A stretch of 47,738 bases of DNA from the NCBI GenBank assembly GCA_030681895.1, contig JAUXRI010000165.1, forward strand, positions 1-47,738. Direction: 5' to 3'. Shown piece after piece: positions 36,805 through 44,778 of the stretch (position 1 is its first letter; every line of letters starts with the position of its first letter). The translations under genes were made by a program, and so were the position numbers. The notes beneath the pieces are model-generated. The model saw only the letters and a program-made list of their open reading frames with translations. It was not told the DNA's origin and ran no database searches. The DNA comes from Myxococcales bacterium (lineage in GTDB: Bacteria > Myxococcota > Myxococcia > Myxococcales > Myxococcaceae).

Positions 36805-38633
36805 ACCGCATCATTCGAGTCTTCTTCGCTGGTGTCCTCCTGGCAGTCCCAGCGCTTGCGCAAGAGGCAGCGCCCCTGCCCCCGTTCTCGCTGACGCGCT
36901 TCTCGCCGAACGACGCTCCACTGGGAGGCCTCGGCGCGGCGACGGGCGACATGCTCCCGCACAAGAAGTTCCGGGCGTGGGGAGCCTTTCACTACGAGAA
37001 CAACCCGCTGGTGCTCTTCCGTGACAACCAGCGACAGGGAGCGCTCGTCGGCAACCGGCTCGGCCTGCACCTCGGCGTCGGCTACGGCATCACCTCGTGG
37101 CTGACCGCCACGCTCGAAGTGCCCATCGTGCTGTACCAGGGCGGCGACGATCTCTCGCAGATCGCCCGGGTCATCTCGCCCGACAGCGCAGGCCTCGCGT
37201 CGCCGCGGCTCTCGGTGCGGCTCGGCATTCTCTCGCAGCGCAAAGGTGGCTTGCTTGCTGACGCGCCTGTCGATCTCGCGTTTCAGCTCGGCACGGCGTT
37301 CCCGTTCGGCGTCGGCAACGCGCTCGCCGTCGAAAGCGGGTGGAACGTGTTTCCCCAGCTGTCGGCGGGCCGTGACTTCGGGCCGGTGCGCTTCGGCGGA
37401 GAGATCGTCGGGCTCATTCGCCCGAGTTCAGTGAACCTCACCAGCGGCGCGTTCGCGCGTGATCAGGTCGGCAGCCAGCTGGGCCTTCGCGCCCTGGTGT
37501 CGAGCACCGGAGACGGCGCGCGCTTCGAGGGCTCGTTCCACACCCTGCTGCCGCTCGGCGGTGGCGAGACGCCGGCAGGCTTCGAGTTGCTCGGCGGCGT
37601 GCGCGTTCCGATTGGCCCCGTGGAGCTCTTCCTCCTCGCAGGCCCGGGCTTCGGCAGCCTGCCCGGGACGCCGACGGTGCGCGTGCTCGGCGGCGTCGGC
37701 ATTCGACCTGACGACAACGACCCCTGCTCGCAGGGCCGCAAACACACGCCACAGCAGTGCCCCGAGCTCGACGACGACAACGATCTCATCCTCAACGCGG
37801 TCGATCGCTGCCCGCTCGAGCCGGAAGACAAAGACGGCTTCCAGGACGCCGACGGCTGCCCCGACCCCGACAACGACGCCGACGGCGTGCCCGACGGATC
37901 GGACAAGTGCCCGCTCAAGAAGGGCCCGCTGGCGAACAACGGCTGCCCGGTGGTGAAGGTCGTCGAGGTCGACACCGACGGCGATGGCCTCACCGACGCG
38001 AAGGACGAGTGCCCGACCGAGCCGGGGCCGATCGAGCGCAATGGCTGCCCGCTGAAAGACAGAGACGCTGACGGCGTGCTCGACGTCGACGACGAATGCC
38101 CCGACGAGCCCGGCCCGAAGGAGCGCAAGGGCTGCCCGCTCAAGGACAAGGACGGCGACACGGTCGAGGACAAGTTCGACAACTGCCCCGAGGTGAAGGG
38201 CCCGCCGTCGAACCAGGGCTGCCCCGAGAAGCAGCGCCAGCTCGTCATCATCACCAGCGAGAAGCTGATCATCAAAGAGAAGGTCTTCTTCGCGACGGCG
38301 AAGGCGACGATCCTCCCGCGCTCCTTCCCGCTGCTGAACAACGTGGCGACCGTGTTGCGCGACCACCCCGAGATTCAGCTCATCCGGGTCGAGGGCCACA
38401 CCGACTCGCAGGGAGGCCACGACTACAACGTCAGCCTCTCGCAGCGCCGCGCGAACTCGGTGAAGGACTACCTCATTCACCAGGGCGTCGATGGCATTCG
38501 GCTTCAGGCCAAGGGCTTCGGGCCCGATCGTCCTGCTGACACCAACAAGACCGACGCGGGCCGCTCGAATAATCGGCGCGTGGAGTTCGTGATTCGTGGC
38601 GTGGGCGCAGGCAACGACGAGCCGACCGAATGA
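36801..38633 (+). CDS. OmpA-family protein with thrombospondin type 3 repeats
   Basis: A 610-residue outer-membrane protein. The signal peptide is MNRIIRVFFAGVLLAVPALA. About 290 residues of beta-barrel-like sequence follow, then five or so calcium-binding TSP3-type Asp-rich repeats (DDDNDLILNAVDRCP, DNDADGVPDGSDKCP, DTDGDGLTDAKDECP, DRDADGVLDVDDECP, DKDGDTVEDKFDNCP). The C-terminal OmpA/MotB domain binds peptidoglycan, with VEGHTDSQGGHDYN, LSQRRANSVKDYL and SNNRRVEFVI. It would tie the envelope to the cell wall, perhaps with the Ig-repeat protein encoded just upstream (4-base overlap). Homologues occur in myxobacterial gliding and envelope clusters. Confidence 0.92.
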   Translation: MNRIIRVFFAGVLLAVPALAQEAAPLPPFSLTRFSPNDAPLGGLGAATGDMLPHKKFRAWGAFHYENNPLVLFRDNQRQGALVGNRLGLHLGVGYGITSWLTATLEVPIVLYQGGDDLSQIARVISPDSAGLASPRLSVRLGILSQRKGGLLADAPVDLAFQLGTAFPFGVGNALAVESGWNVFPQLSAGRDFGPVRFGGEIVGLIRPSSVNLTSGAFARDQVGSQLGLRALVSSTGDGARFEGSFHTLLPLGGGETPAGFELLGGVRVPIGPVELFLLAGPGFGSLPGTPTVRVLGGVGIRPDDNDPCSQGRKHTPQQCPELDDDNDLILNAVDRCPLEPEDKDGFQDADGCPDPDNDADGVPDGSDKCPLKKGPLANNGCPVVKVVEVDTDGDGLTDAKDECPTEPGPIERNGCPLKDRDADGVLDVDDECPDEPGPKERKGCPLKDKDGDTVEDKFDNCPEVKGPPSNQGCPEKQRQLVIITSEKLIIKEKVFFATAKATILPRSFPLLNNVATVLRDHPEIQLIRVEGHTDSQGGHDYNVSLSQRRANSVKDYLIHQGVDGIRLQAKGFGPDRPADTNKTDAGRSNNRRVEFVIRGVGAGNDEPTE

Positions 38634-39205
38634 TGCTCGAACTGGCAGTGGGCGTGATCGTCGCGGCGACTCCGGCGAGCCGGATCTTCATCGCGAGCGG
38701 CGCGAAGACGAAGGCCGAGGCCGAGAAGCAGAAGGCGGCGCTGGTGGTGCCGACTGAGCTTCGGCTGACGGCTGGGTACCCGAAGCTGATCGAGTCGAAG
38801 ACGGTCGCAGGCCTCAACCCGGGCTTCTTTCTCGTCGTGCTCGGAGCCTGTGCCGACGAAACGGCCGCACAGACCAGTCATGGGAATGGGCTGGCTGCGT
38901 TGATTCAACGCAGTCTCAAGGGCGCGTACGCGAAGGGCGTCACCGCACACCCCGAGGCCTGTCCGTTGTGGGTCGAGCCGACCGAATCACGACCCTCGAA
39001 GCTCGACGCGCTGCTCAAGAGCCCTGACGACCCGAAGTTGTTGTTCGCGGTGGCGAGCGAGATGCACCAGGCAGGCGGACTGGTGGGCGCGTCGATTCTG
39101 TTGAGGCGCGCAACGGCGAAAGGCGCGACCGATCAACCGACGCTCGAGCTGCTCCGAACCGTCGAGTTCGTGCTGGAAGACGCGCCGTTTCGTTTGCCGC
39201 AGTGA
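38630..39205 (+). CDS. SPOR-like exported protein
   Basis: A 191-residue protein whose ATG overlaps the OmpA gene stop (ATGA); a second ATG follows directly. It starts with a weakly hydrophobic segment (MMLELAVGVIVAATPASR). Residues about 18-75 (RIFIASGAKTKAEAEKQKAAL, LIESKTVAGLNPGFFLVVLG) resemble a SPOR peptidoglycan-binding repeat. The C-terminal part looks like one TPR-like helical pair (KLLFAVASEMHQAGGLVGAS). As the third gene of the surface cluster it probably acts at the cell wall. The SPOR call is by pattern only. Confidence 0.6.
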   Translation: MMLELAVGVIVAATPASRIFIASGAKTKAEAEKQKAALVVPTELRLTAGYPKLIESKTVAGLNPGFFLVVLGACADETAAQTSHGNGLAALIQRSLKGAYAKGVTAHPEACPLWVEPTESRPSKLDALLKSPDDPKLLFAVASEMHQAGGLVGASILLRRATAKGATDQPTLELLRTVEFVLEDAPFRLPQ

Positions 39206-39215
39206 CGCGCGCTGA

Positions 39216-39480
39216 GCCGACTCGCCACGCGCCCCCGAGCTGGACACGCAGACGTTCGGCACGACGCCAGCCCTGGCCCGCTCGCGCCGCCAGACGAGCG
39301 TTCACCCGCACTGGCTCTTCTTCTTCACCGTCGCGTCGCTCGCGGAGACGGTCGCGCGCGCCCAGGCCTACGTCGCCTCGATGCTCCCAGCCGAGACCAG
39401 GAACGGTCGTACTTCGCGATCGGCGACGACGACCTACAAGGCGCGGCCCGGGCTGATCGAACGCGCGGTGGAATGGCGCT
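39216..39480 (+). pseudogene. Possible decayed coding fragment
   Basis: Between the SPOR-like gene and gcvH, one frame from 39216 has gene-like codon use and encodes a plausible stretch (HPHWLFFFTVASLAETVARA then QAYVASMLPAE). It has no start codon, and near 39408 the protein-like signal moves to another frame (YFAIGDDDLQGA), as if a base had been lost or gained. No family was recognised. It may be a gene remnant or a chance reading. Confidence 0.2.
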
Positions 39481-39497
39481 GGCCGGAGCGCTCCGGC

Positions 39498-39884
39498 TCA
39501 GCCGAGCAGCTTGGTGTACGTGTCGGCGTCCATCAGCGCGTCCCACTCGCCAGCATTCGACGACTCGATCTCGATGAGCCAGCCGGCCGCATACGGCGCT
39601 TCGTTCACCAGCGACGGATTCCCGACGACGGCGTCATTCACCTTCGAGACCTTGCCGGTCAGCGGCGAGTACAGCTCGCTGACGGCCTTGGTCGACTCGA
39701 TGACGCCGAACTGCGCGCCAGCCGTCACCGCAGTGCCGACCTTGGGGAGCTCGACGTAGACGACCGAACCCAGCGCGTCCTGCGCGTGGAACGTGACGCC
39801 GATCTGCACCGCGGCGCCGCTCTTCTTCGCCCACTCGTGATCCTTCGTGTACTTCAGGTCCTTCGGGTATTCGCCGTTCGCCAT
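39498..39884 (-). CDS. gcvH: Glycine cleavage system H protein
   Basis: GcvH carries the aminomethyl group on a lipoyl arm between GcvP, GcvT and lipoamide dehydrogenase. The 128-residue protein has the normal length, with KYTKDHEWAK near the start, IGVTFHAQDALG, and the lipoylated lysine K66 in GVIESTKAVSELYSPL. A good Shine-Dalgarno (aaggag) precedes the ATG. It follows gcvT by 36 bases on the same strand, as a two-gene gcvTH operon. Confidence 0.97.
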   Translation of the reverse strand: MANGEYPKDLKYTKDHEWAKKSGAAVQIGVTFHAQDALGSVVYVELPKVGTAVTAGAQFGVIESTKAVSELYSPLTGKVSKVNDAVVGNPSLVNEAPYAAGWLIEIESSNAGEWDALMDADTYTKLLG

Positions 39885-39920
39885 GATGGGCTCCTTGAGG
39901 GTGGGGAGAGTGGAAAGGGT

Positions 39921-41006
39921 TCAGCCGCGGGTGTGGAAAGGGGTCTTCACGACCTTCGCCGCGACGGGCCGGCCGCGGATCTCGACGTGGAACGTGCTGC
40001 CTTCAGCCGCCAGCGCAGTCGGCACGTAGCCGATGCCGATGGCCTTCTTCACGGTCGGGCCCATGGTGCCGCTGGTGACCTCACCGACCTTCTGGCCGTC
40101 TTTGAGGATCGGGTAATGCGCGCGGGGAACGCCAGCCTCGGTCAGCTCGAAGCCGATCAACTTGCGCGTGATGCCGGCGGCCTTCTGCTTCACCAGCGCG
40201 TCCTTCCCGATGAACTCGGCCTTGTCCAACTTGACGATCCACCCGAGGCCCGCCTCGAGCGGCGTGTGCACGTCGTCGATGTCGTTGCCGTAGAGCGCGT
40301 ACTTCATCTCGGTGCGCAGCGAGTCACGGCAGCCGAGGCCGGCGGGCACGATGCCGTCGCCCTTCCCTTCTTCGAGGATCGCGAACCACAGCTTCTCGGC
40401 TTGAGCGGGAGGGCAGTACAGCTCGAACCCGTCTTCGCCGGTGTAGCCGGTGCGCGAGATGATGCAGTCGACGCCAGCGACCGAGCCAGTGGTGAACCGG
40501 TACGTGCCCACACCCTCGAGCGGCTTCGGACACAGGCGCTGCACGATGCCGAAGGCCTTCGGGCCCTGCACGGCGATCTGCGCGAACTCCTCTGAACGAT
40601 CGACCGGCTTCACGCCCGTCGCGTGCTCGTGCATCCACGCGAAGTCCTTCTCGCGATTCGCCGCGTTGACGCAGATGAAGATGTGCTCGGGCGAGAAGCG
40701 GTACGCGACGATGTCGTCGACGAAGCCCCCGTTCGGGTTGAGCAGGCCGGAGTAGATCGCCTGACCATCGGTGATGCGCGCGAGGTCGTTGGTGATGAGC
40801 CGGTTCGCCGCTTCGAGCGCGCCCTTGCCCTTGAACTCGACCTCGCCCATGTGGCTGACGTCGAACAGGCCCGCCTTCGTTCGAACTGCTTCGTGCTCGG
40901 CGACGAGGCCGGCGTACTGCACCGGGAGCTCCCAGCCGGCGAAGTCGACGAGGCGGCCTCCGAGCTTCTTGTGGGCGGCGTTCAGCGGCGTCAGGCGTGG
41001 TGACAT
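39921..41006 (-). CDS. gcvT: Aminomethyltransferase, T-protein
   Basis: GcvT releases ammonia from the aminomethyl-lipoyl GcvH and transfers the carbon to tetrahydrofolate. The 361-residue protein begins LTPLNAAHKKLGGRLVDFAGWELPVQY. Typical motifs are VSHMGEVEFKGKGAL, GQAIYSGLLNPNGGFVDDIV, the folate-site region RTGYTGEDGFELYCPP, RDSLRTEMKYALYGNDID, and the C-terminal barrel with VTSGTMGPTVKKAIGIGYV. It heads the gcvTH operon and diverges from metF over 132 bases. Confidence 0.97.
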   Translation of the reverse strand: MSPRLTPLNAAHKKLGGRLVDFAGWELPVQYAGLVAEHEAVRTKAGLFDVSHMGEVEFKGKGALEAANRLITNDLARITDGQAIYSGLLNPNGGFVDDIVAYRFSPEHIFICVNAANREKDFAWMHEHATGVKPVDRSEEFAQIAVQGPKAFGIVQRLCPKPLEGVGTYRFTTGSVAGVDCIISRTGYTGEDGFELYCPPAQAEKLWFAILEEGKGDGIVPAGLGCRDSLRTEMKYALYGNDIDDVHTPLEAGLGWIVKLDKAEFIGKDALVKQKAAGITRKLIGFELTEAGVPRAHYPILKDGQKVGEVTSGTMGPTVKKAIGIGYVPTALAAEGSTFHVEIRGRPVAAKVVKTPFHTRG

Positions 41007-41014
41007 GGCTCGCG

Positions 41015-41043
41015 GTTTGAGCCTTCGAAACGCGTGGTGTCAA
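41015..41043 (-). promoter_or_regulatory. Candidate promoter for gcvT
   Basis: On the minus strand TTGACA (41043-41038) and TCAAAC (41020-41015) are spaced by 17 bases. The -35 is perfect and the -10 weak (three of six). The predicted start would be only a few bases before the ATG, giving an almost leaderless message. The 13-base block ggtgtcaacgacg around the -35 also occurs at the merR-type promoter (17285-17297). Confidence 0.3.
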
Positions 41044-41138
41044 CGACGACGATCGGGCCCATCAGCAGCCATCACCGCTGCCATTCCCCGGAGTGCACCG
41101 CGCGTGCAGAACCCGTCGGCATCTGGCAGACAGGCGAC

Positions 41139-42020
41139 GTGAAGATCCGCTCCCGCCTCAACCCGTCCAAGCCGTGCTTCAGCTTCGAGTTCTTTCCGCC
41201 GAAGACGCCCGAAGGCGAGAAGCAGCTCTGGGAGACGCTCGACGATCTGCGCTCGCTCGAGCCCGGCTTCGTCTCGGTGACCTACGGCGCGGGCGGCTCG
41301 ACGCGCGATCGCACCATCGAGCTCGTCTCGCACATCAAGGAGCGCACCGGCATCGAGGCGATGGCGCACCTCACCTGCGTCGGCCACACGAAGGAGGAGA
41401 TCGCCGACGTGCTCGCGCGCCTGGCGAAGTACCGCATCGAGAACGTGCTCGCGCTCCGGGGCGATCCGCCGAAGGGGCAGACGGCGTTCCAGAAGACCGA
41501 AGGCGGCATGGGCAACGCCAGCGAGCTGGTGGACTTCATCAGCCAGCAGGGTCTGGGCTTCTGCGTCGGCGCGGCGGCGTACCCGGAAGGTCACCTCGAG
41601 ACCGCCTCGCGCGAGGCCGACCTGCAGCACCTCAAGGCGAAGGTCGACGCGGGCTGTGACTTCTTGATCACCCAGCTCTTCTTCGACAACGCGTTCTATT
41701 TCGACTTCGTCGAGCGGGCGCGACGGGCCGGCATCAACGTGCCGATCGTGCCGGGCATCATGCCGATCACCAACTTCGAGCAGGTGACCCGCTTCGTCCG
41801 CATGTGCGGCACGACCGTGCCGATGCGGCTGCAGCTCGAGCTCGAGAAGGTGAAGGACGACCCGACCGCCGTCATGCAGCTCGGCGTCGCACACGCCACC
41901 GTGCAGTGCCTCGAGCTGTTGCAGCGCGGCGTGCCCGGCATCCACTTCTACACGCTGAACCGCAGCCCAGCGTCTCGAATGATCGTCACCGCGCTGCGCG
42001 CCAGGAGCCAGACGTCATGA
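41139..42020 (+). CDS. metF: Methylenetetrahydrofolate reductase
   Basis: MetF reduces 5,10-methylene-THF to 5-methyl-THF for methionine synthesis, using FAD and NAD(P)H. The start chosen is GTG at 41139 (VKIRSRLNPSKPCFSFEFFP), giving 293 residues, the usual bacterial size; an upstream reading adds residues that are not protein-like. Motifs are FSFEFFPPKTPEGE (catalytic Glu), VSVTYGAGGSTRDRT, HLTCVGHTKEEI, NVLALRGDPP, DFLITQLFFDN and GIMPITNFEQV. Its stop overlaps the next gene's start (ATGA). It diverges from gcvT, whose product makes its substrate. Confidence 0.96.
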   Translation: MKIRSRLNPSKPCFSFEFFPPKTPEGEKQLWETLDDLRSLEPGFVSVTYGAGGSTRDRTIELVSHIKERTGIEAMAHLTCVGHTKEEIADVLARLAKYRIENVLALRGDPPKGQTAFQKTEGGMGNASELVDFISQQGLGFCVGAAAYPEGHLETASREADLQHLKAKVDAGCDFLITQLFFDNAFYFDFVERARRAGINVPIVPGIMPITNFEQVTRFVRMCGTTVPMRLQLELEKVKDDPTAVMQLGVAHATVQCLELLQRGVPGIHFYTLNRSPASRMIVTALRARSQTS

Positions 42021-42400
42021 GCCTCGTCGTTGCCGATCCGAAGAAGCGTTCGACCGTGAGCGGTACCGTGTCGGGTGATCCGTGGGGCACCATCGACGCG
42101 TGGGCGCCGGGCGCTGGCTACAAGCTGATCGCGGGCGCGGGAACGCCGACGCGCACGTACCAGAAGGGCAGCGGCTTTCTCGTCGCCCCGATGATGCTGA
42201 TCGCGTCGCTCGAAGGCTCGAACCTGACGATTCAGGGCTGGGTCGCGCCGACGTTCCTCGCGCGGCTCTTCGCCCTCTTCCTCATCCCCGCAGAGACGAA
42301 CATCGGCACCAGCGGCTTCGTGATGGTGATTCCGCGGCGCATGGCGAACAAGGTCGTCAACGGCCTGCTCGGCCAGCTCGGGTTGCCGACGATTCCCTGA
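42017..42400 (+). CDS. Hypothetical protein coupled to metF
   Basis: A 127-residue protein starting MSLVVADPKKRSTVSGTVSG, with its ATG overlapping the metF stop. It has no signal peptide. The centre is hydrophobic with probable strand and helix (GFLVAPMMLIASLEGSNLTI and FLARLFALFLIP), and it ends LLGQLGLPTIP. No family was recognised. Coupling to metF suggests co-regulation with one-carbon metabolism. Its end lies 3 bases from the convergent folD stop. Confidence 0.65.
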   Translation: MSLVVADPKKRSTVSGTVSGDPWGTIDAWAPGAGYKLIAGAGTPTRTYQKGSGFLVAPMMLIASLEGSNLTIQGWVAPTFLARLFALFLIPAETNIGTSGFVMVIPRRMANKVVNGLLGQLGLPTIP

Positions 42401-42403
42401 GCT

Positions 42404-43258
42404 TCAGCGCGCGAGGCGGGCCTGCGCGGCCGTCACCGTGTTCTGCATCAGCATCGCGATCGTCATCGGGCCGACACCGCCGGGCACGGGCGTGATCCAC
42501 GCGGCGCGCTCCTTCGCGGCCTCGAACTCGACGTCGCCTGACAGCTTGCCGTCGGCGCCGCGGTTCATGCCGACGTCGATGACGATGGCTCCGGGTTTCA
42601 CCCACTCGCCCTTGACCAGCTTCGAGACGCCGACCGCAGCGACCACGACATCAGCGCGGCGAACCTCTGCGGCGACGTCGCTCTTCGAGTGACAGATCGT
42701 CACGGTCGCGCTCGCGTTGAGCAGCAGCATCGCCATCGGCCGGCCGACGATGTTGGAGCGCCCGATCACGACGCAGTTCTTCCCCGTCACGTCGAAGTTG
42801 ATCTCCTTCAGCATGCGCATGCAGCCCGACGGCGTGCACGGCGTCAGCCCCGGCCGCCCTTGCGAGAGCAGCCCCGCGTTGTGGGCGTGAAACCCGTCGA
42901 CGTCTTTGGACGGATCGACGGTGGCGAGAATGAGGTTGGTGTCGATGTGCTTTGGCAACGGCAGCTGCACGAGAATGCCGTCGACGAGCGGGTCGGCGTT
43001 GAGCGACTGCACGACGGCCAGCAATTCTCCCTGCGCCATCGTCGCGGGGAAGTGGTGGTGCCACGAGCCAAAGCCGAGCTCACGCGCCGTCTTCTCTTTC
43101 GACGTCACGTAGACCTGAGAGGCGGGATCGTCGCCGACGCGGACCACCGCGATGCCGGGAGGGCGGCCATGCTTCGACGTCAGCGCCGCTGCTTGAGCCT
43201 TCACCTCGTCGCGAACCTTCGCCGCGAGCGCCTTGCCGTCGATGAGCTGTGCCGTCAT
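42404..43258 (-). CDS. folD: Bifunctional methylene-THF dehydrogenase / methenyl-THF cyclohydrolase
   Basis: FolD interconverts 5,10-methylene-THF and 10-formyl-THF, with NADP. The 284-residue protein has normal length. Key residues Y50 and catalytic K54 lie in YVTSKEKTA. Other motifs are LVQLPLPKHI, DVDGFHAHNAGLL, PCTPSGCMRML, the Rossmann VIGRSNIVGRPMA, TICHSKS and VTPVPGGVGPMT-like ITPVPGGVGPMTIAM. It supplies formyl-THF to PurH and stands next to gcvTH and metF in a one-carbon cluster. Confidence 0.97.
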   Translation of the reverse strand: MTAQLIDGKALAAKVRDEVKAQAAALTSKHGRPPGIAVVRVGDDPASQVYVTSKEKTARELGFGSWHHHFPATMAQGELLAVVQSLNADPLVDGILVQLPLPKHIDTNLILATVDPSKDVDGFHAHNAGLLSQGRPGLTPCTPSGCMRMLKEINFDVTGKNCVVIGRSNIVGRPMAMLLLNASATVTICHSKSDVAAEVRRADVVVAAVGVSKLVKGEWVKPGAIVIDVGMNRGADGKLSGDVEFEAAKERAAWITPVPGGVGPMTIAMLMQNTVTAAQARLAR

Positions 43259-44017
43259 GGGCTCGGTCTCTATCGGGAAGCGGCTGAAATCAGTAGCGGC
43301 GAGCTTTGGCGAGCGACGAAATCGGAGCGGACCAGAGTGGTCTCGGCGATCTGAGGTCGGGACGAAGGCGGTCCACGGTCCGCGCCGATCGGGACCAGCT
43401 TCACGCCGACGCGCTGCGGCAGACGCGCGAAGAGGGTCCAGAGCCGGTTGGCACGAGACCGAAGTGGTCCTGAGGCGCGAAGGTACCGGACCACGTTCGC
43501 GCCGACGCGCTGCGACATGGGACCGGGACCGAGCGTGCGGACGTGCGTCAGCCAGTGCGTTGGTCCCAACGCGCGAGCACCGACGGACAAGCTGGTCCCG
43601 AGCCGCGATCACGTGGACCAACTTCATCCGACGATTCTGAACGCGAGGCGGTCGAGCCAGCAACGACGCCCCGTGCCAGCACCAGAGGTCCCGTTGGCGT
43701 GGACCGGACGGCACACTCGGAGGCGGAGACGGCGGCTCCGAATCGGCTGTCGTCCGTTGCTTGAAGGTCGGGCGTGGTTCGCCGCGCGCGGAGCAGGCGT
43801 CGAGCGATGCGTGGCTCGAACCTGAAGTCGACAGCGTCGAGGTGGTCCAGCCCCCAGCCGCAGCGGACTGTCCTGGCCTCAGGTCCAGCCGACTCACCCA
43901 CGGACGGTCACTCTCACGAACGCGGGTGCGTCACGCGCGTCCACCCAGACCCGCGATGCGACCCCGTGGGCGCTCCGACGTCGCACAAGGGACTGTCGTC
44001 GCCTCGCGCCAGCCGGC
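43259..44017. other. 759-base gap, GGWCC-rich, no convincing gene
   Basis: No frame here shows a recognisable protein. The stretch holds at least 16 GGACC/GGTCC sites between 43329 and 43886, far more than the two or three I would expect by chance at this base composition. A direct repeat of cgccgacgcgctgcg lies at 43404 and 43500, 96 bases apart. Hairpins include gcgttg/caacgc (43557-43572) and aagctggtcc/ggaccaactt (43589-43624). A 106-codon minus-strand frame (43270-43590) was considered and not accepted. It may hold a structured RNA or a decayed repeat. Confidence 0.55.
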
Positions 44018-44629
44018 TCATTCGCTGACGACCATTCTCACGAACGCCGGCACCTCACGCGCCGTCCACCAGATCCGCGAGCCGATCGACTGATGTCTCG
44101 GCGCCGCGAACACCGGGCGCAACGTCACGGCCAGCCCTTCCCGCTCGAACGCCCAGCGCGCGCGGGCGAGATGGTACGGGTCCGACACGAGCTGCACGCA
44201 CGCCACGCCTTCCTGACGCAGCACCTTCGCTGACTCACGAGCGTTCTCTCGCGTCGAGTGGCTCGTCGTCTCCGCCCGAATGCGGTTCGGAGCGATTCCA
44301 GCGTCGACCGCGAGCGCGCGCCCCACCACTGCCTCAGCCGGAGCGAAGTCGCCGACGCCGCCCGAGATCACCAACAACGCCCCACTCCGGCTCGCCTCGA
44401 CGCCTTCTCGGACTCGCGCCGCGAGCGTGGTCGACGCCACGCCGCCCTCATCGACGCGCGCGCCCAGGACGACCACCGCGCAGCCGGGCTCCAGCGCGCT
44501 TCCGCTCGTCACCCCGACCCTATCGACGCACCACGCCGCGCAAGCCCACGTGGCCAGACCCACCACGACCGCGGCCATCACCCCACGTCTCACGCGCACG
44601 AGCCGCTCGAAGAGCAGGCCGCGTGCCAT
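44018..44629 (-). CDS. DUF218 (YdcF/SanA-type) membrane-anchored protein
   Basis: A protein of about 200 residues. One hydrophobic helix (MAAVVVGLATWACAAWCV) is followed by a DUF218 domain with AVVVLGARV, LVISGGVGDFAPAEA, TTSHSTRENARESAKVL and the signature VSDPYHLARARWAFE. The family includes SanA and YdcF, envelope proteins of uncertain biochemistry. The start is uncertain: ATG codons at 44578, 44629 and 44641 are possible because the 5' end lies in a 63-bp tandem repeat that triplicates an Arg-rich N-terminal segment (ARGLLFERLVRVRRGV). A stop in the repeat's third copy prevents any start upstream of 44707. Confidence 0.8.
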   Translation of the reverse strand: MARGLLFERLVRVRRGVMAAVVVGLATWACAAWCVDRVGVTSGSALEPGCAVVVLGARVDEGGVASTTLAARVREGVEASRSGALLVISGGVGDFAPAEAVVGRALAVDAGIAPNRIRAETTSHSTRENARESAKVLRQEGVACVQLVSDPYHLARARWAFEREGLAVTLRPVFAAPRHQSIGSRIWWTAREVPAFVRMVVSE

Positions 44630-44764
44630 GCCTGCGCGCATCACGCCACGACGCACGCTCACGAGCCGCTCGCAGAAAAGGCCGCGTGCCACGCCTGCGG
44701 CCATCACCCCACGTCACACCTTCACGAGCCGCTCGAAGAGCAGGCCGCGTGCCACGCCTGCGGG
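44576..44764. repeat. Three 63-bp tandem repeats between divergent genes
   Basis: Copies lie at 44576-44638, 44639-44701 and 44702-44764, with strong identity over the last 45 bases (acgagccgctcg...gccgcgtgcca). The minus reading gives the N-terminus of the DUF218 protein; one plus reading gives a His/Cys-rich 21-residue unit (HHPTSHLHEPLEEQAACHAC). The array fills most of the divergent region in front of the DjlA-like gene. Confidence 0.9.
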
Positions 44765-44778
44765 CTACGCTCCGGGCC

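Noticed and set aside
41007..41138. Possible glycine, SAM or SAH riboswitch between gcvT and metF
   Set aside because: I looked for the conserved cores of these riboswitches on both strands and did not find them.
43270..43590. A 106-codon minus-strand frame in the gap upstream of folD
   Set aside because: It has only a GTG start and an Arg/Pro-rich sequence without recognisable motifs, and it runs through the GGWCC repeats. It could be a gene, but the evidence is not enough.
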